A stretch of DNA of 64,000 nucleotides from Lewinellaceae bacterium (GTDB taxonomy: Bacteria > Bacteroidota > Bacteroidia > Chitinophagales > Saprospiraceae), in contig JACJXX010000001.1 of assembly GCA_020636435.1 (NCBI GenBank), forward strand, positions 930,001 through 994,000. Reading direction: 5' to 3'. Below, piece after piece: positions 9,901 through 18,859 of the stretch. How positions within the stretch are numbered: the stretch's first letter is position 1; the number at the start of each line of letters is the position of its first letter. The notes beneath the pieces were generated by a model. That model did no database searches. It had not been told where the DNA came from and saw nothing but the letters and a program-made list of their open reading frames with translations. Made by a program: the position numbers and the translations under genes.

Positions 9901-11028
9901 CCAGGTCTCGCCGCCATCTTCACTCCGCCACAAGCCGAGGTAGCCATCGTCGCCTGGCTTGGAGTTGCCGATCAGCCCCGCGAGTACCAGGTCAGGGTTG
10001 AGCGCCGAAACGGCGATCTTGGCGCCACCGTCCGACAGCCCGCCATAGCCGGGATCCGGAGGGAAGTACCAACCCTCTTCCCGGGCCTCCCAGTTCAGCC
10101 CGCCGTCGGTTGATTTTAAAAATTCACACCGCTTCTCCGCCGTATTTCCCCGAACGAGGTAGAGGGTTGCCGGCTCGCCGGGTTTGAATTCGATATCGTA
10201 AACCGGATTGGCAAACTGCTGCAACCAGCTCTGCCCGCCATCTTCGGTATACCATAGCCCCTGCTGCCCTGCGGCGATGATGCGCGCCCCATCCGCCGGG
10301 CTGACGGCAATAGCGTTGATGCCCAACCCGCTCAGGCCAAGATCGGCGGCATCCAGGATCATCTGCCAGTTTGCACCGCTATCGGTAGTGCGAAATACAC
10401 GGCTGCCATCGCCGGCGTACACCACCTCTGCATTATTAGGGTCGATGCGCACGATACGTACATTGCTCATCATGGTATTGGCGGAAGCGTGGCTCCAGTG
10501 CTGCCCTCCGTCAGTGCTCTTAAACACACCGCCGCTCTCGGTGCCGCAGTACAGTACATTGGGGTCCGTATCCGCCTGGTCGATGGTATACACATTCACC
10601 TGCCAGGACACTTCAAACTGCCCATCGCCCTGATTAAAGGTTTCAACAGGCCCCAGGTTCTCCCACGGGCCGGCTTGGCGCAGCGCCGGGCCCTGCTCCA
10701 GGAGGCGGCGGTAAAGCTGCTCGTCCTGCCGCTGTTCCAGTGGGCTGGGCCACTGGATGTAGCCTTGCGCATCGAGGAAAGGCTCCACCTGCCGCCGCCA
10801 GTGTTTGTAGTTTTGGGTATGGGTATTTTTTTCGAAAGGGTGGGTGTTGTAGTAGGCCCGGTAGGCGCTATCCAGCAGGCGGACGTTGGGGTTGTCTGCA
10901 TACATGAGCTGTACCCAGAGAGGGACCTCCTCTGTGAGGGGAGGGATGGCCTTGAAGTACTGGGTATGCTGGGCAGTGGCCAGGCTTGTTGTCAGCAAGG
11001 TGATAAGGAGATAGAGGCAAGGTTTCAT
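6964..11028 (-). CDS. Giant T9SS-secreted protein with BNR/sortilin-like propeller, PKD and LamG domains
   Basis: A 1354-residue secreted protein. The start at 11028 gives a signal peptide (MKPCLYLLITLLTTSLATAQ). Residues about 120-780 contain many BNR/Asp-box motifs (KSTDGGQHW, RTTDSGANW, RSEDGGETW, RTLDGGQSW), typical of VPS10/sortilin-like beta-propellers. A PKD-type domain follows (WQWSFSPEP ... YAVTLTVTDG), then a LamG/concanavalin-like domain (LTIAAWVRPEG, TIDEVRVYGRALTTEEI). The C-terminus is a T9SS type A sorting domain (FVLYPNPVHSGQPL ... GAYVYRVI). No catalytic sialidase residues can be assigned, so it is probably a structural or glycan-binding surface protein rather than an enzyme. 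Confidence 0.88.
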   Translation of the reverse strand: MKPCLYLLITLLTTSLATAQHTQYFKAIPPLTEEVPLWVQLMYADNPNVRLLDSAYRAYYNTHPFEKNTHTQNYKHWRRQVEPFLDAQGYIQWPSPLEQRQDEQLYRRLLEQGPALRQAGPWENLGPVETFNQGDGQFEVSWQVNVYTIDQADTDPNVLYCGTESGGVFKSTDGGQHWSHASANTMMSNVRIVRIDPNNAEVVYAGDGSRVFRTTDSGANWQMILDAADLGLSGLGINAIAVSPADGARIIAAGQQGLWYTEDGGQSWLQQFANPVYDIEFKPGEPATLYLVRGNTAEKRCEFLKSTDGGLNWEAREEGWYFPPDPGYGGLSDGGAKIAVSALNPDLVLAGLIGNSKPGDDGYLGLWRSEDGGETWALLGPHVGGPYEYSGGPSTHKNVMKNEGGGGPYQGFYDYVLAISPFGTNIVYIGGVSLFKSTNGGAAFNVIGGYQGNTWIHPDMQELTAGPDGIWLATDGGLDFTADEFASVESRKRGITASEFWGFGSAWNEDLIVGGRYHNGNTAIRPTFHAGQALRLGGAEAPTGYVNPGGRGVAYFSDIASQLIPQELSGEALGLPRLQLYPSESYFAAHSSELEFAPYCYHHIFVGRDHELWKSENGGQAFELLRAFGTDPERPLMHFEISRANPQVMYAYQRTSFYGAVLHRTEDGGQNWQQRAFPSGAGSQRAGVMALNPEDEDELWVAFAHQDNDGAKVFRTLDGGQSWVNQTTPTLDGHRVQAIFYQGGTDGAVYLGTDKAVFYRDNSMAGWQLYNEGLPLRTQANIFRPYYREGKLRMGTYSHGAWQVPFAAPSRPLAQPTVDKLASGCLRDTFYFDDYSILNHEGASWQWSFSPEPDYVSAYEVRNPKVVFGVGGQYAVTLTVTDGLGQSSSKTIPDMVSVRACQVDTIPGLALNLQSVGDYATIDGLPLAGNELTIAAWVRPEGVQPEYAGIVMSSGGPAAGFNFRPNMELGYHWPDGAWWWSSGLTVPANEWSYVAMVVRPEGITLYLNGRSAAHAFNVPEVDFREVATLLGRYRDWDSRNFKGTIDEVRVYGRALTTEEIRLRRHLTSWPEEEPGLLAYYQFNEPQGLALDKLEGRHAALAGNAGRTLSTAPVGSGTSVQQLVQTLGTYAFGGTGLSLSFASNATVPDGPVVVSRLRVPPDVRPGEEVLPEAGYWIINSYGSNTGLGPLQGLSLGGLPIPAAAAAQPDIFSLHHRDDNAGGDSWSAPLSQAVLALPGETDGALAFGPDNALPGSGQLILQQGELVGGQSALLPQEFVLYPNPVHSGQPLQLATQIPGYYTFELIDASGKVVWEGRRQGHSALEGLSLPAGAYVYRVISEVYMATGRLLVVRGKE

Positions 11029-11054
11029 CTTTTGGCAGTAAAGATAATACCTCG

Positions 11055-11175
11055 CCCTGGCCGCCCAAATTTGGCCGCCCAAATTTATTTGGGCTCGAAG
11101 GCGCAGCCCTCGCCTCTAACACACCTGAAGATGTGACTCTCGTCTCCGGCGCCAAATAAATTTGACGGCCCAGGG
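11055..11175. repeat. Complex palindromic element upstream of the giant T9SS gene
   Basis: The outer left segment CCCTGGCCGCCCAAATTT at 11055 and the right segment AAATTTGACGGCCCAGGG ending at 11175 are near-complementary. Inside the left half lies a local palindrome, GCCCAAATTTATTTGGGC, whose AAATTTATTTGG half pairs again with CCAAATAAATTT at 11152. The remaining sequence to 11565 shows no gene I can support; it presumably holds promoters for the two divergent genes. Confidence 0.65.
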
Positions 11176-11565
11176 AAGCGTCCCCGCCGGCACGCCAGTG
11201 CCCTAACAGCCTCTCCGAACGGCTTCGAAGAACAGCTACGCAATCCGTTACAATCAGCACTTTTTAAGCTGATGGATAGTATACTCAACAGCACCAAGCG
11301 CAACTCAGTATAAAATGGCGTCATAGGCAAAGCCCGGCCGCATAAGGAGTGCTTAAATAATATGTAACTATCTATATATTTCAATAATTGATAAAAAAAG
11401 CATAACTTGAGGCGTCTTTCCGGTGTTAATCGGACGTGCGCTTGGTTTCGTGCATAGCACAAACCGCGAGGCCAGTATACGCTGGCCCCAGCTGGTTTTG
11501 AAGGAACAAAACCAGCCCCGCGTCAGCATAAAATAAGCCGGCAGATAAACCAAAGCCGTGGAAAT

Positions 11566-12990
11566 ATGAGGATGAAACTGCAAAAATTCACAGAATTCGC
11601 CAATACACTGCTGCCTCACGAGACGGCTTACCTGCGCTCCACGCAGCTGTTCGAGGATGATATCAAGCTGGGCATACTGGAATTGATCGATTACAATTGC
11701 AACAATATCCGGCAGTTTACGCCTTACGATCCATCTATTGACAAGCGCAAGTATTCCAACCTGAAGAACTGGATTACGGAGCGGCTGGAGGCCATTGATG
11801 TAGATGTGCGCTTCGACTGGATGAGCCGCCTGGAGCGGCAGGTCATGACCGACTCCATCGAGCCGCAGGAGGAAAAGCAATTGCTCCGCTCCATACGGGA
11901 TTATGACCAGCTGGATTTCTATTTCACCAAGTTTTACGAGTTGGTGGAAATTTACCGGCACTTCTTGTTGATCCGCATGCGGTATGCCCACCACAAGGTG
12001 GCGGACGACTTCCTGAAGAATTACCGCAAACAGTACGAGGAATGCAAGGCGACAGGGGAGCGCATACACGAAGCGACGCTGGATATCGTCAACGAGTATT
12101 CCAAGAACTCGGCCCAGTCTCTCCATTGGGAGAACTGGCTGACCGAGGTGTTTTACAACGAAGAACTCGACGGCCTGAACCGCTATCTGGCCCTGGTGCG
12201 GCTGACTTTTGTGTATTTTAATTACCGCCAATTCGAAAAACTGCGGGAGAAATACGACTACATCGACCAGTTGTTCCGGGATGGGCGTTACTATTCGCGC
12301 CGCATCCTGCTCAACTACTACGCCAACCGGGTGATGCTGCATACCAAGTTTCAGGAGTTCGACAAGGCCGAATATTATGGCTACCTGTCCATCCGGGAAA
12401 AGAACAGCGACTACATTCACTATGTAAACAACCTCAGCGCGGTGTTGCTGCGGCAAAAGAAATATCAGGACGCTCTTCAGCTGATGCGCTCGGCTTACCC
12501 GGAGATGAAGAATACGCCGAGCTTCCACAACCGCATCGGTTTTGTGGCGTTCTACCTGAAGTGCCTGAACTACAACCAGCAGTACAAGAATGCGGAGAAT
12601 TACGCCGAGTCCTTCCTGCAGGCCTACAAAAAGGAAATCTTCGAGTACCGGTGGCACATCTTCTTCTCTTCTTACCTGGACGCCATCCTACAGCAGGAAA
12701 AGTACAGCAAGGTGTTGAAAGTGGTGCGCAAATACCAGCTGCTGGAACGCGAGAAGCAGTACCAGAAAAGCGCGAATTACCTGCCGACCATCCTGTGGTA
12801 CAATGCCGTAGCCCAGTACAAGGAGATGCTCATACAGAAAGACGAGATCAGCACCCTGATTCAGGAGTCCATCGGACAACTGGACCGGGTGGATGCCAAA
12901 CAGCATCAGCTAAGGGACCTGCTGGAGGAATTGCGCCCATTCATTCCGGGTGTCGTCAACCGGGTGCAGGATAAAATGTTAACGGCCTAA
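11566..12990 (+). CDS. Conserved helical protein of unknown function, TPR-like
   Basis: A 474-residue cytoplasmic protein without signal peptide or membrane segment. It is almost entirely alpha-helical and rich in Tyr, Gln, Lys and Leu. Residues about 200-400 show a TPR-like spacing of paired helices (for example NYYANRVMLHTKFQEFDKAE and LLRQKKYQDALQLMRSAYPE). No catalytic motif was recognised. Two starts are close together (ATG at 11566 and 11572); the first is given. Its end overlaps the 3' end of the convergent small gene by 12 bases. It may be a scaffold or protein-interaction factor, but the function is unknown. Confidence 0.75.
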   Translation: MRMKLQKFTEFANTLLPHETAYLRSTQLFEDDIKLGILELIDYNCNNIRQFTPYDPSIDKRKYSNLKNWITERLEAIDVDVRFDWMSRLERQVMTDSIEPQEEKQLLRSIRDYDQLDFYFTKFYELVEIYRHFLLIRMRYAHHKVADDFLKNYRKQYEECKATGERIHEATLDIVNEYSKNSAQSLHWENWLTEVFYNEELDGLNRYLALVRLTFVYFNYRQFEKLREKYDYIDQLFRDGRYYSRRILLNYYANRVMLHTKFQEFDKAEYYGYLSIREKNSDYIHYVNNLSAVLLRQKKYQDALQLMRSAYPEMKNTPSFHNRIGFVAFYLKCLNYNQQYKNAENYAESFLQAYKKEIFEYRWHIFFSSYLDAILQQEKYSKVLKVVRKYQLLEREKQYQKSANYLPTILWYNAVAQYKEMLIQKDEISTLIQESIGQLDRVDAKQHQLRDLLEELRPFIPGVVNRVQDKMLTA

Positions 12991-13233
12991 TTGCCAGGAT
13001 TGGGGTTCGGGCCGGGAGAGCACATTTTCGTAGTGCTCTATCAATAAGGCCTGTTGATGGGCTACTTTATTAAGTACTCTAAGTTCTTCATCGAGAACTT
13101 TTTCTCTTTGGATCGGGTCGTTTGTAAATGATAGTCGCTTTCGGTTCCGGTTAACATCCAAGATCTTTTGAATAGTTTGATTTAAGGCTATCCGGGCTCT
13201 GATTAGCCGGCGTTTCATGGATCTTTTTGTCAT
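12979..13233 (-). CDS. Small basic hypothetical protein
   Basis: An 84-residue, strongly basic, helical protein (MTKRSMKRRLIRARIALNQT...) with no recognised domain. It is convergent with and overlaps the end of the preceding plus-strand gene by 12 bases. The upstream 284 bp (13234-13517) is comparatively AT-rich and could hold its promoter. Support comes only from the open frame, its basic helical composition and its isolated position, so the call is tentative. Confidence 0.45.
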   Translation of the reverse strand: MTKRSMKRRLIRARIALNQTIQKILDVNRNRKRLSFTNDPIQREKVLDEELRVLNKVAHQQALLIEHYENVLSRPEPQSWQLGR

Positions 13234-13517
13234 TCCCTTTTGGATTTGGTTAGGAATTGAGTAAACTTCTTTTAGTCTACTTGCTTGGGCAATTGGTTGT
13301 AAGCGGGTGTTTTTTTAATTCCTTTTTGTGTAGCCTTCCGATAGAAAACGAAGGCATTTTACCAAAAGTGTATACATTCAGGTTTTAACATTACAAAGAA
13401 CTTTTTTTGGTTCGCTGGTTGTTTTCAGAACTTAATTTTTGAACAGCCCGTTGCGAAAATACAAAATCTTAGCAATATTCCCCAAGATTTCGATCGCGGA
13501 TTTGTGTTAAAATAGGC

Positions 13518-15950
13518 TTATTCCCCGCCTACTCTCCCCGCCTCTTCCTCCAGGCCGGTCTTTCGCTTCCGCGATTGGACCTTCTCATTGCCGAAACTGT
13601 AGCTGACGCTCAGGCTGGCGCGGCGGCTGTCCCAACGGCCGCTGCCGATTGCCGTAAGGCCGTCGAAGGTGGACTGGCCGTCCCAGCCGGTTTGGTAGAA
13701 CACATCATTGGCGCTGAGGCGCAAATTCAGGCGGTCTTGCATGAATTTGCGCTGCAGGCCCAGGTTGAGGCTCCAACTGGATTCATACTCGAATACGCCG
13801 CCCCAAACGCCCGGGCCGGAGTAGTAGCCAGAAATTTCGCCTTTAAACCCGGCGGGCAGGCTGATGGTGTGCTGCTGGTAAATGCTGTAAGTGAAAGCCT
13901 GCAGGTCGACCACGGCGCCCTCTCCCAAATCGGCCTGGTTGTCGAGGTAGGAAGCGCTCAGGTTGAAGTAGGCGTCCCAGCCTTTTACCACTTGTGCCGG
14001 CGCGCTGGCGTTGAAGCTCAAGATGTTTTGCTCCGCCAGGTTGGCCCAGGTGATGAAACCCGCCCGGGGATCCTCATCGTCGGGGGCGAGCAGGCGGGTG
14101 ATCTGATCGGTGGTGCGGCTGTAAGCCAGCTTAAAGTTGTAGCGATAAGATAAGGTATAGCTCAGCTCCAGGTTGTTGACGATTTCCGGGCGGAGGAAGG
14201 GGTTGCCTTTTTCGTACGATAGCTGGCTGACCTGGTTGTTGAAGGGGTTCAGCACGTTGTAATCCGGCCGGTTGATCCGCCGGCCGTAGTTGAGCGCCAG
14301 GTTGTGCTTGGGCGACACCTGCCAGGTGAGGCCCGCAGAGGGGAACCAGTTGAGGTAGTCGAGCTTTACCGGCGGTTCCTGCAGCTCGGGCAGAAAGGCC
14401 CGGAGGTCGCCTTTTGCGTCGGTTTGCTCGGCGCGCAGGCCAGCCGAGAAGTTCCACTTTTTACCCAGAGGATGGGCATAATTGATGTATCCGGCATAGA
14501 CGTTTTCCTCGTACTTGAATAAGTTGGACCGCTGGTTGTTGCGCTCGGGGTTGCCGCTTATCACATCGAAAAACAGAAAAGTATTGTCGGAAACCACCCG
14601 GCTCAGCTTCGAGCCGATGCCCAATTTGCCGCCCCAAACCTCCTCCTCATAATCGGCGTTGAAGGTATAAATGTCAATATCGGTAGGGGTGTCAAAGCTA
14701 TTGATGATCTCCGTGAGCAGTTCTGTTTCGGTGGCGTCGTAGTAGCGGTTGGGCTGCAGCCTTCGGCTGTCGTTTTCGTACCTGCCGTAGTCCAGGTCGA
14801 CATTCAGGCTGCGGCCCTTTTTATTGTCGAACTGATAGTTCAGGTTAAAAGTATTGTTCTTTCTGCGGTCGTCTGCGGTATTGAAGGCAACCAGGATGCT
14901 GTCTACCTGTGCAGGGGTAGCCTGGCCCGAAATGGCAATGCGGTTCAACGACCAGCGGTCGCCGTTCATCTGCATGCCGCCCACCAGCAAACCCAGGGTA
15001 TGCTGATCGGACAAAAAGAAGTCAGTGCCGATCCGATAGTTGTAGTTCTGCCAATGGTTGCGGCTGTTGTTGATCTCGTCAAGCAGAAGGCCGTTCTGAA
15101 AGTTCAGAAAGTCCATATTGTGATAGTTGCTGCCGTCGGCCAGGCCTGCGGTGGCAAAGGTGTTGAAGATTTTGTTGCGATAGTTGCCGCTGGCGTTGAT
15201 ATTGGAACGATCGTAACGGCCCTGGCTGTAGGTGGCGCTGGCCGTGCCGTTAGCGCCCAGGCTTTTGTCTTTTTTGAGCCGTATATCGATAATGCCGGCA
15301 TTGCCTTCCGCCTCGTAGCGGGCGCCGGGGTTGGTAATGATCTCGATGCGGTCGATCTGTTCGGCAGGAAGGTTTTGCAGGTAGTTGGTCAGGTCCTGCC
15401 CGGTCAGGGGCAGGCGTTTTCCATCTACATAGAGCAATACGCCTGAGCGGCCCAGTACGTTGATGTTGTCGTTGTTGTCGACCGTCACGCCGGGCGCTTG
15501 GCGCAAAAGGGAGATGGCGTCGGCCCCCACGCTGTTGATGGTACCGTCTACATTGAATATCGTTCGGTCCGGTTTGACTTCTACCATGACCCGGGAAGCC
15601 GTAATGGTGGCTTCTTTCAAATCAATAGTACTCGAAGAGAAAGACAGTTGGGCGAGGTCGAGTAGTTGGCCCTTTGCCAATTGAATATCCCGTATCCAAA
15701 GGTCAGGGGCGCCTACGTAGGTGGCTTTCAGGAAATAACTGCCGGGGGCAATAGCCGCGAATTTGAAAAGGCCTGCTTCATCCGTGGCTTCTGCTTTATA
15801 CAAACTGCTGTCAGTTGAATGGTACAAAATGACGTTGGCATAAGCAGCGGGGAAACCGTCCGTGTCCTGAATTTGGCCGCGGATGGCGGCGGATTGGGCC
15901 TGAATGCTCAGGCAAGCCAACATAAGGGAAAGGGTGGTAATCAGTTTCAT
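13518..15950 (-). CDS. TonB-dependent-receptor-like outer-membrane beta-barrel protein
   Basis: An 810-residue outer-membrane protein: signal peptide (MKLITTLSLMLACLSIQAQ), a carboxypeptidase-regulatory-like beta sandwich (about 22-105; GQIQDTDGFPAAYANVIL), a TonB plug domain (about 120-230; LRQAPGVTVDNNDNINVLGR, LYVDGKRLPLTG, IEIITNPGARYEAEGNAGI), then a long barrel with aromatic-rich strands (INRPDYNVLNPF, LELSYTLSYRYNFKLAYSR). It belongs to the Bacteroidota barrel family of the OMP_b-brl_3 type rather than classical SusC. No SusD partner lies next to it, so the substrate cannot be predicted. It diverges from the Usp gene at 16196. Confidence 0.88.
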   Translation of the reverse strand: MKLITTLSLMLACLSIQAQSAAIRGQIQDTDGFPAAYANVILYHSTDSSLYKAEATDEAGLFKFAAIAPGSYFLKATYVGAPDLWIRDIQLAKGQLLDLAQLSFSSSTIDLKEATITASRVMVEVKPDRTIFNVDGTINSVGADAISLLRQAPGVTVDNNDNINVLGRSGVLLYVDGKRLPLTGQDLTNYLQNLPAEQIDRIEIITNPGARYEAEGNAGIIDIRLKKDKSLGANGTASATYSQGRYDRSNINASGNYRNKIFNTFATAGLADGSNYHNMDFLNFQNGLLLDEINNSRNHWQNYNYRIGTDFFLSDQHTLGLLVGGMQMNGDRWSLNRIAISGQATPAQVDSILVAFNTADDRRKNNTFNLNYQFDNKKGRSLNVDLDYGRYENDSRRLQPNRYYDATETELLTEIINSFDTPTDIDIYTFNADYEEEVWGGKLGIGSKLSRVVSDNTFLFFDVISGNPERNNQRSNLFKYEENVYAGYINYAHPLGKKWNFSAGLRAEQTDAKGDLRAFLPELQEPPVKLDYLNWFPSAGLTWQVSPKHNLALNYGRRINRPDYNVLNPFNNQVSQLSYEKGNPFLRPEIVNNLELSYTLSYRYNFKLAYSRTTDQITRLLAPDDEDPRAGFITWANLAEQNILSFNASAPAQVVKGWDAYFNLSASYLDNQADLGEGAVVDLQAFTYSIYQQHTISLPAGFKGEISGYYSGPGVWGGVFEYESSWSLNLGLQRKFMQDRLNLRLSANDVFYQTGWDGQSTFDGLTAIGSGRWDSRRASLSVSYSFGNEKVQSRKRKTGLEEEAGRVGGE

Positions 15951-16195
15951 GTTTCTATTGGGTGATTTCTTGAAAAACGGCTTAAAATATCGTGCAAGTA
16001 ACGCAAATAGCCGGCGGCCTGTTCAACACTTGTGGCCAATTGCTCAAAATAAGCTTAAGGGGGAAAACCGGGGTGCCTCAAATTGCTAAATTTTCCGAGA
16101 AAAATTATCCTTTGCAAATCCGAATTCCTCCGGAAAAGGTTATCTTTCTAGGGGAGAGGACATCCAGCCATCAGAAAGCAAAAGAAAACAACGAT

Positions 16196-17338
16196 ATGAA
16201 AATACTGGAAAACATTTTACTGGCTACCGACTTGTTCCCATCAACCAAAAATGTAGTCGGCAATGCGATTGCCCTGGCTAAGGCCTTCCACTCGAAAATA
16301 ACCGTCCTGCACGTTTTGCCGGAAAACATTGGCAACGAGAAAGCCAAAAAGCTGCTCGGAGAAACGGTAAAGGGCCATTTGGCGGATATCAACGCCAGGA
16401 TCCATAAAGAAGGGGTCAAAACCACAGAGCCGATACTGGAATGGGGCGATCACTGCGAAAAGATCGTAGCTGCCGCTAAACGGCTGGACGTCAATCTCAT
16501 TATGGTGGGGGCAGGAGAGAGCGACGAGGGCCAGAAATTCCGCCTGGGCACCACTGCCGAAAAGGTCATCAAGTTGTCGGCACAGCCGGTGTTCGTGGTT
16601 AAGCCCGAAGAAGTTCTGGAAGTCAAAACCATACTTTGTCCGGTCGACTTCTCCGCCCAGTCCAAACGGGCCCTGAAGGACGCCATCATCTTCGCCCGCC
16701 GCTTCGAAGCCGAGCTGATTATTCTCAGTGTGTACAAACCCATTGCCTCCAGTACGTTTAGTTTCAAATACGACTGGGAGGAAGAGAACACCCGCATAGC
16801 CTTTAAGCACATCGCCCAGTTCAACGAATTCCTCAAAGGCTTCAACCTCCGGGATGTCAACTGGAAAAAAGAAGTGAGGAGGGGCAAGCCGGAAACGGAA
16901 ATCCTGGCCGAAATTTCGGAATCTGATATCGACTTGCTGATTATGGGCACCACCGGCCGCAGCGGCCTGAGCAAGGCCTTCATCGGCAGCGTGACGGAAA
17001 AGGTGATCCGCGAAGTGCCCTGCACCTTCATCACCACCAAGGAGCAGGACGTCATTCAACTGCAGCTGGAGAACCGGATCAAAGACATCGAAAGCCATTA
17101 CAATATCGCCGTCCAGCTGAGGAAAGACGGATTTTACAAAGAGTCTATCGCCGAGTTTGAGACCTGCCTGAAGATCAACGACATGCACGTGCCGGCCATC
17201 TATGGCATCGCCAAGGTGTACGATAAACTGGAAAACCCGGATATGGCAGACAAATACCGCAAGCTGGCCCGCGAGGTGCTGCGCAGGATATGGGACAGCA
17301 AGATCGAGGAGGAGATTCGGAAGTATTACAGCTATTAA
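16196..17338 (+). CDS. Tandem universal stress protein with C-terminal TPR-like segment
   Basis: A 380-residue protein with two Usp domains. The first (about 1-140) begins MKILENILLATDLFPST. The second (about 145-290) carries the ATP-binding pattern G-2x-G-9x-G-S as MGTTGRSGLSKAFIGS. A helical tail (about 300-380; SHYNIAVQLRKDGFYKESIA) looks like a TPR pair, which is unusual for Usp proteins and suggests partner binding. The upstream-extended frame to 15992 is rejected because ATG 16196 starts exactly at the Usp fold. It lies beside another Usp gene and the V-ATPase operon, suggesting an energy- or ion-stress context. Confidence 0.88.
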   Translation: MKILENILLATDLFPSTKNVVGNAIALAKAFHSKITVLHVLPENIGNEKAKKLLGETVKGHLADINARIHKEGVKTTEPILEWGDHCEKIVAAAKRLDVNLIMVGAGESDEGQKFRLGTTAEKVIKLSAQPVFVVKPEEVLEVKTILCPVDFSAQSKRALKDAIIFARRFEAELIILSVYKPIASSTFSFKYDWEEENTRIAFKHIAQFNEFLKGFNLRDVNWKKEVRRGKPETEILAEISESDIDLLIMGTTGRSGLSKAFIGSVTEKVIREVPCTFITTKEQDVIQLQLENRIKDIESHYNIAVQLRKDGFYKESIAEFETCLKINDMHVPAIYGIAKVYDKLENPDMADKYRKLAREVLRRIWDSKIEEEIRKYYSY

Positions 17339-17460
17339 AAGACCTTATGTCTAGGAATTTTGTACGTGCACGCGCGTGGGGCCATCAAAAGTCCCCTCAG
17401 ACATAATGTCTAAAGAGAAATTGTTATTTTACCCGCTTTTCATCACCAATCGCTTAAACG

Positions 17461-18270
17461 ATGCAGAAAATTCTGGTGCCGACCGATTTCTCAGCTAATG
17501 CTGACAATGCCACTCAATTTGCGATCGATATTGCCAATAAGTTTGGGAGCGAGGTCCGCTTGCTTCATTCTTTTCACATTAGCAGCAGAAGAGCAGATGT
17601 GATGAAAAACATGGGCAAAGCCGTTAGGAGCGAGTCGGAAGGCAAAATGTCAAAAGCCATCCTCAAATTTAAACCGATGCTGGAAAAAAATGCCTCCATC
17701 AGTGGGGAGGTCATAGTGGGGCCGGCAGTAACCAATACAGTACATTATGCTGGAAAAGAGGGGTGTACCCTGATTGTTATGGGCACCCAGGGAGCCACAG
17801 GCGCGCTGGAAGTGTTCATCGGGAGCACTACCGGGGGCGTCCTGAAAAATACTAAAGTGCCGGTGCTGGCTATCCCTTCGGGGTTTGATCGCCGCCCTTT
17901 TAAGAATATTGTGCTCGCGCTGGACAACCAGGCCCTTCCGTCCCAGGGGGTGTTCTCTCCATTGCAACAGCTTGCAGCCGGCTACGGATCGGACGTCAAC
18001 ATCTTTCACCTCCGGGCGGAAGGAGAAGAAAAAAGCATAGATGAAACGGCGTATGCCTATCTTGAGGGCCTGCAAGTGAACTTTCACGAAAAAGTTGGCA
18101 GCGCCGATGTTCACGAGCGCATCAATGCCTTTGTAAGGGATGCCAGTTCCAACCTCCTGTGCATGGTCAGGAGGAAACGGGGGTTTTTTGAAGGCCTTTT
18201 CAAAGGCAGCACTACGCTCAAACAAGTCTATAACAGCCCGGTGCCGCTGCTGGCGCTGATTGGCGACTGA
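17461..18270 (+). CDS. Tandem-domain universal stress protein
   Basis: A 269-residue protein with two Usp-fold domains: an N-terminal one starting MQKILVPTDFSANADNA, with the nucleotide-binding signature MGTQGATGALEVFIGS, and a diverged C-terminal one without the signature. It has the same length and layout as the Usp at 26476, and the two flank the V-ATPase operon, so they are probably paralogues. The 122-bp gap to the previous Usp contains TTATGTCT and AGACATAA about 46 bases apart, possibly a hairpin. The role is ATP-linked stress response by family; the specific trigger is unknown. Confidence 0.88.
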   Translation: MQKILVPTDFSANADNATQFAIDIANKFGSEVRLLHSFHISSRRADVMKNMGKAVRSESEGKMSKAILKFKPMLEKNASISGEVIVGPAVTNTVHYAGKEGCTLIVMGTQGATGALEVFIGSTTGGVLKNTKVPVLAIPSGFDRRPFKNIVLALDNQALPSQGVFSPLQQLAAGYGSDVNIFHLRAEGEEKSIDETAYAYLEGLQVNFHEKVGSADVHERINAFVRDASSNLLCMVRRKRGFFEGLFKGSTTLKQVYNSPVPLLALIGD

Positions 18271-18319
18271 GCCCTATGCCCAGCGGAAGCCGGCAAGAGG
18301 CGGCCCTGCCCACATGGGC

Positions 18320-18775
18320 CTACAATCCCGCATTGATAATAAACGTTGCCGCAAACGCCACAATAGCGTACAGCTCCGGAAAAACGGCCAGCACCATCGT
18401 CTTGCCGAACACGTCGATGCCGGAGCCGATGCTGGCAATGCCGTTGGCGCAGATTTGCCCCTGCCGCATGGCGGAGATCAGGCAGACCAGCCCCAGGGCA
18501 AAACCGGCGGCCAGTATGGCCATGCCCTGCAACAAAGTGGTGCTTTCTGAGAGCACCCCCGAGCTGTTGATGATAAAAAAGCCGGCAAAGCCATACAGGC
18601 CCTGCGTGCCGGGCAGGGCGCTCAGCAACATATAGCTGCCGAAGGCTTCTTCGTTTTTCTTCAGGGCGCCGATGGTGGCGTTGCCGCCGATAGAGACGCC
18701 AATGGCGCTGCCGACGCCTGCCAGGCCTACCATGAGGCCCAGGCCGATATATGCGAGAACGATTCCTGCTTCCAT
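18320..18775 (-). CDS. ntpK: V-type ATP synthase subunit K (membrane rotor proteolipid)
   Basis: A 151-residue protein of four transmembrane helices arranged as two hairpins, forming the c-ring of the ion-translocating V0 sector. The ion-binding glutamate is in the last helix (AVFPELYAIVAFAATF). The corresponding position of the first hairpin is Gln in LPGTQGLYGF, as in other 16-kDa K subunits with one carboxylate per protomer. It is the last gene of the E-DUF2764-A-B-D-I-K operon. Whether the ion is H+ or Na+ cannot be settled by eye. Confidence 0.93.
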   Translation of the reverse strand: MEAGIVLAYIGLGLMVGLAGVGSAIGVSIGGNATIGALKKNEEAFGSYMLLSALPGTQGLYGFAGFFIINSSGVLSESTTLLQGMAILAAGFALGLVCLISAMRQGQICANGIASIGSGIDVFGKTMVLAVFPELYAIVAFAATFIINAGL

Positions 18776-18810
18776 GTTTCTTATTTTGTTTTGTTGTTTT
18801 TACCTGGCAA

Positions 18811-18859
18811 TAGGCTCAACAAGTTGCTCATGGTACTCCTGGGAAACTTGTCAAGTCCT
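18811..18859. repeat. Degenerate hairpin of the GACTTGACAAGTTTCC family over the ntpI stop codon
   Basis: On the minus strand, GGACTTGACAAGTTTCCC overlaps the stop codon of ntpI (TGA at 18851-18853) and can pair with AACTTGTTGAGCC about 20 bases on. The same motif forms a much better hairpin right after the GNAT gene ending at 29127. It lies between ntpI and ntpK and could separate their expression levels, though that is inference. Confidence 0.6.

Noticed and set aside
6964..11028. Annotation of the giant BNR protein as a sialidase
   Set aside because: Asp-box motifs alone do not make a sialidase, and the arginine triad and catalytic Asp/Tyr/Glu could not be identified.
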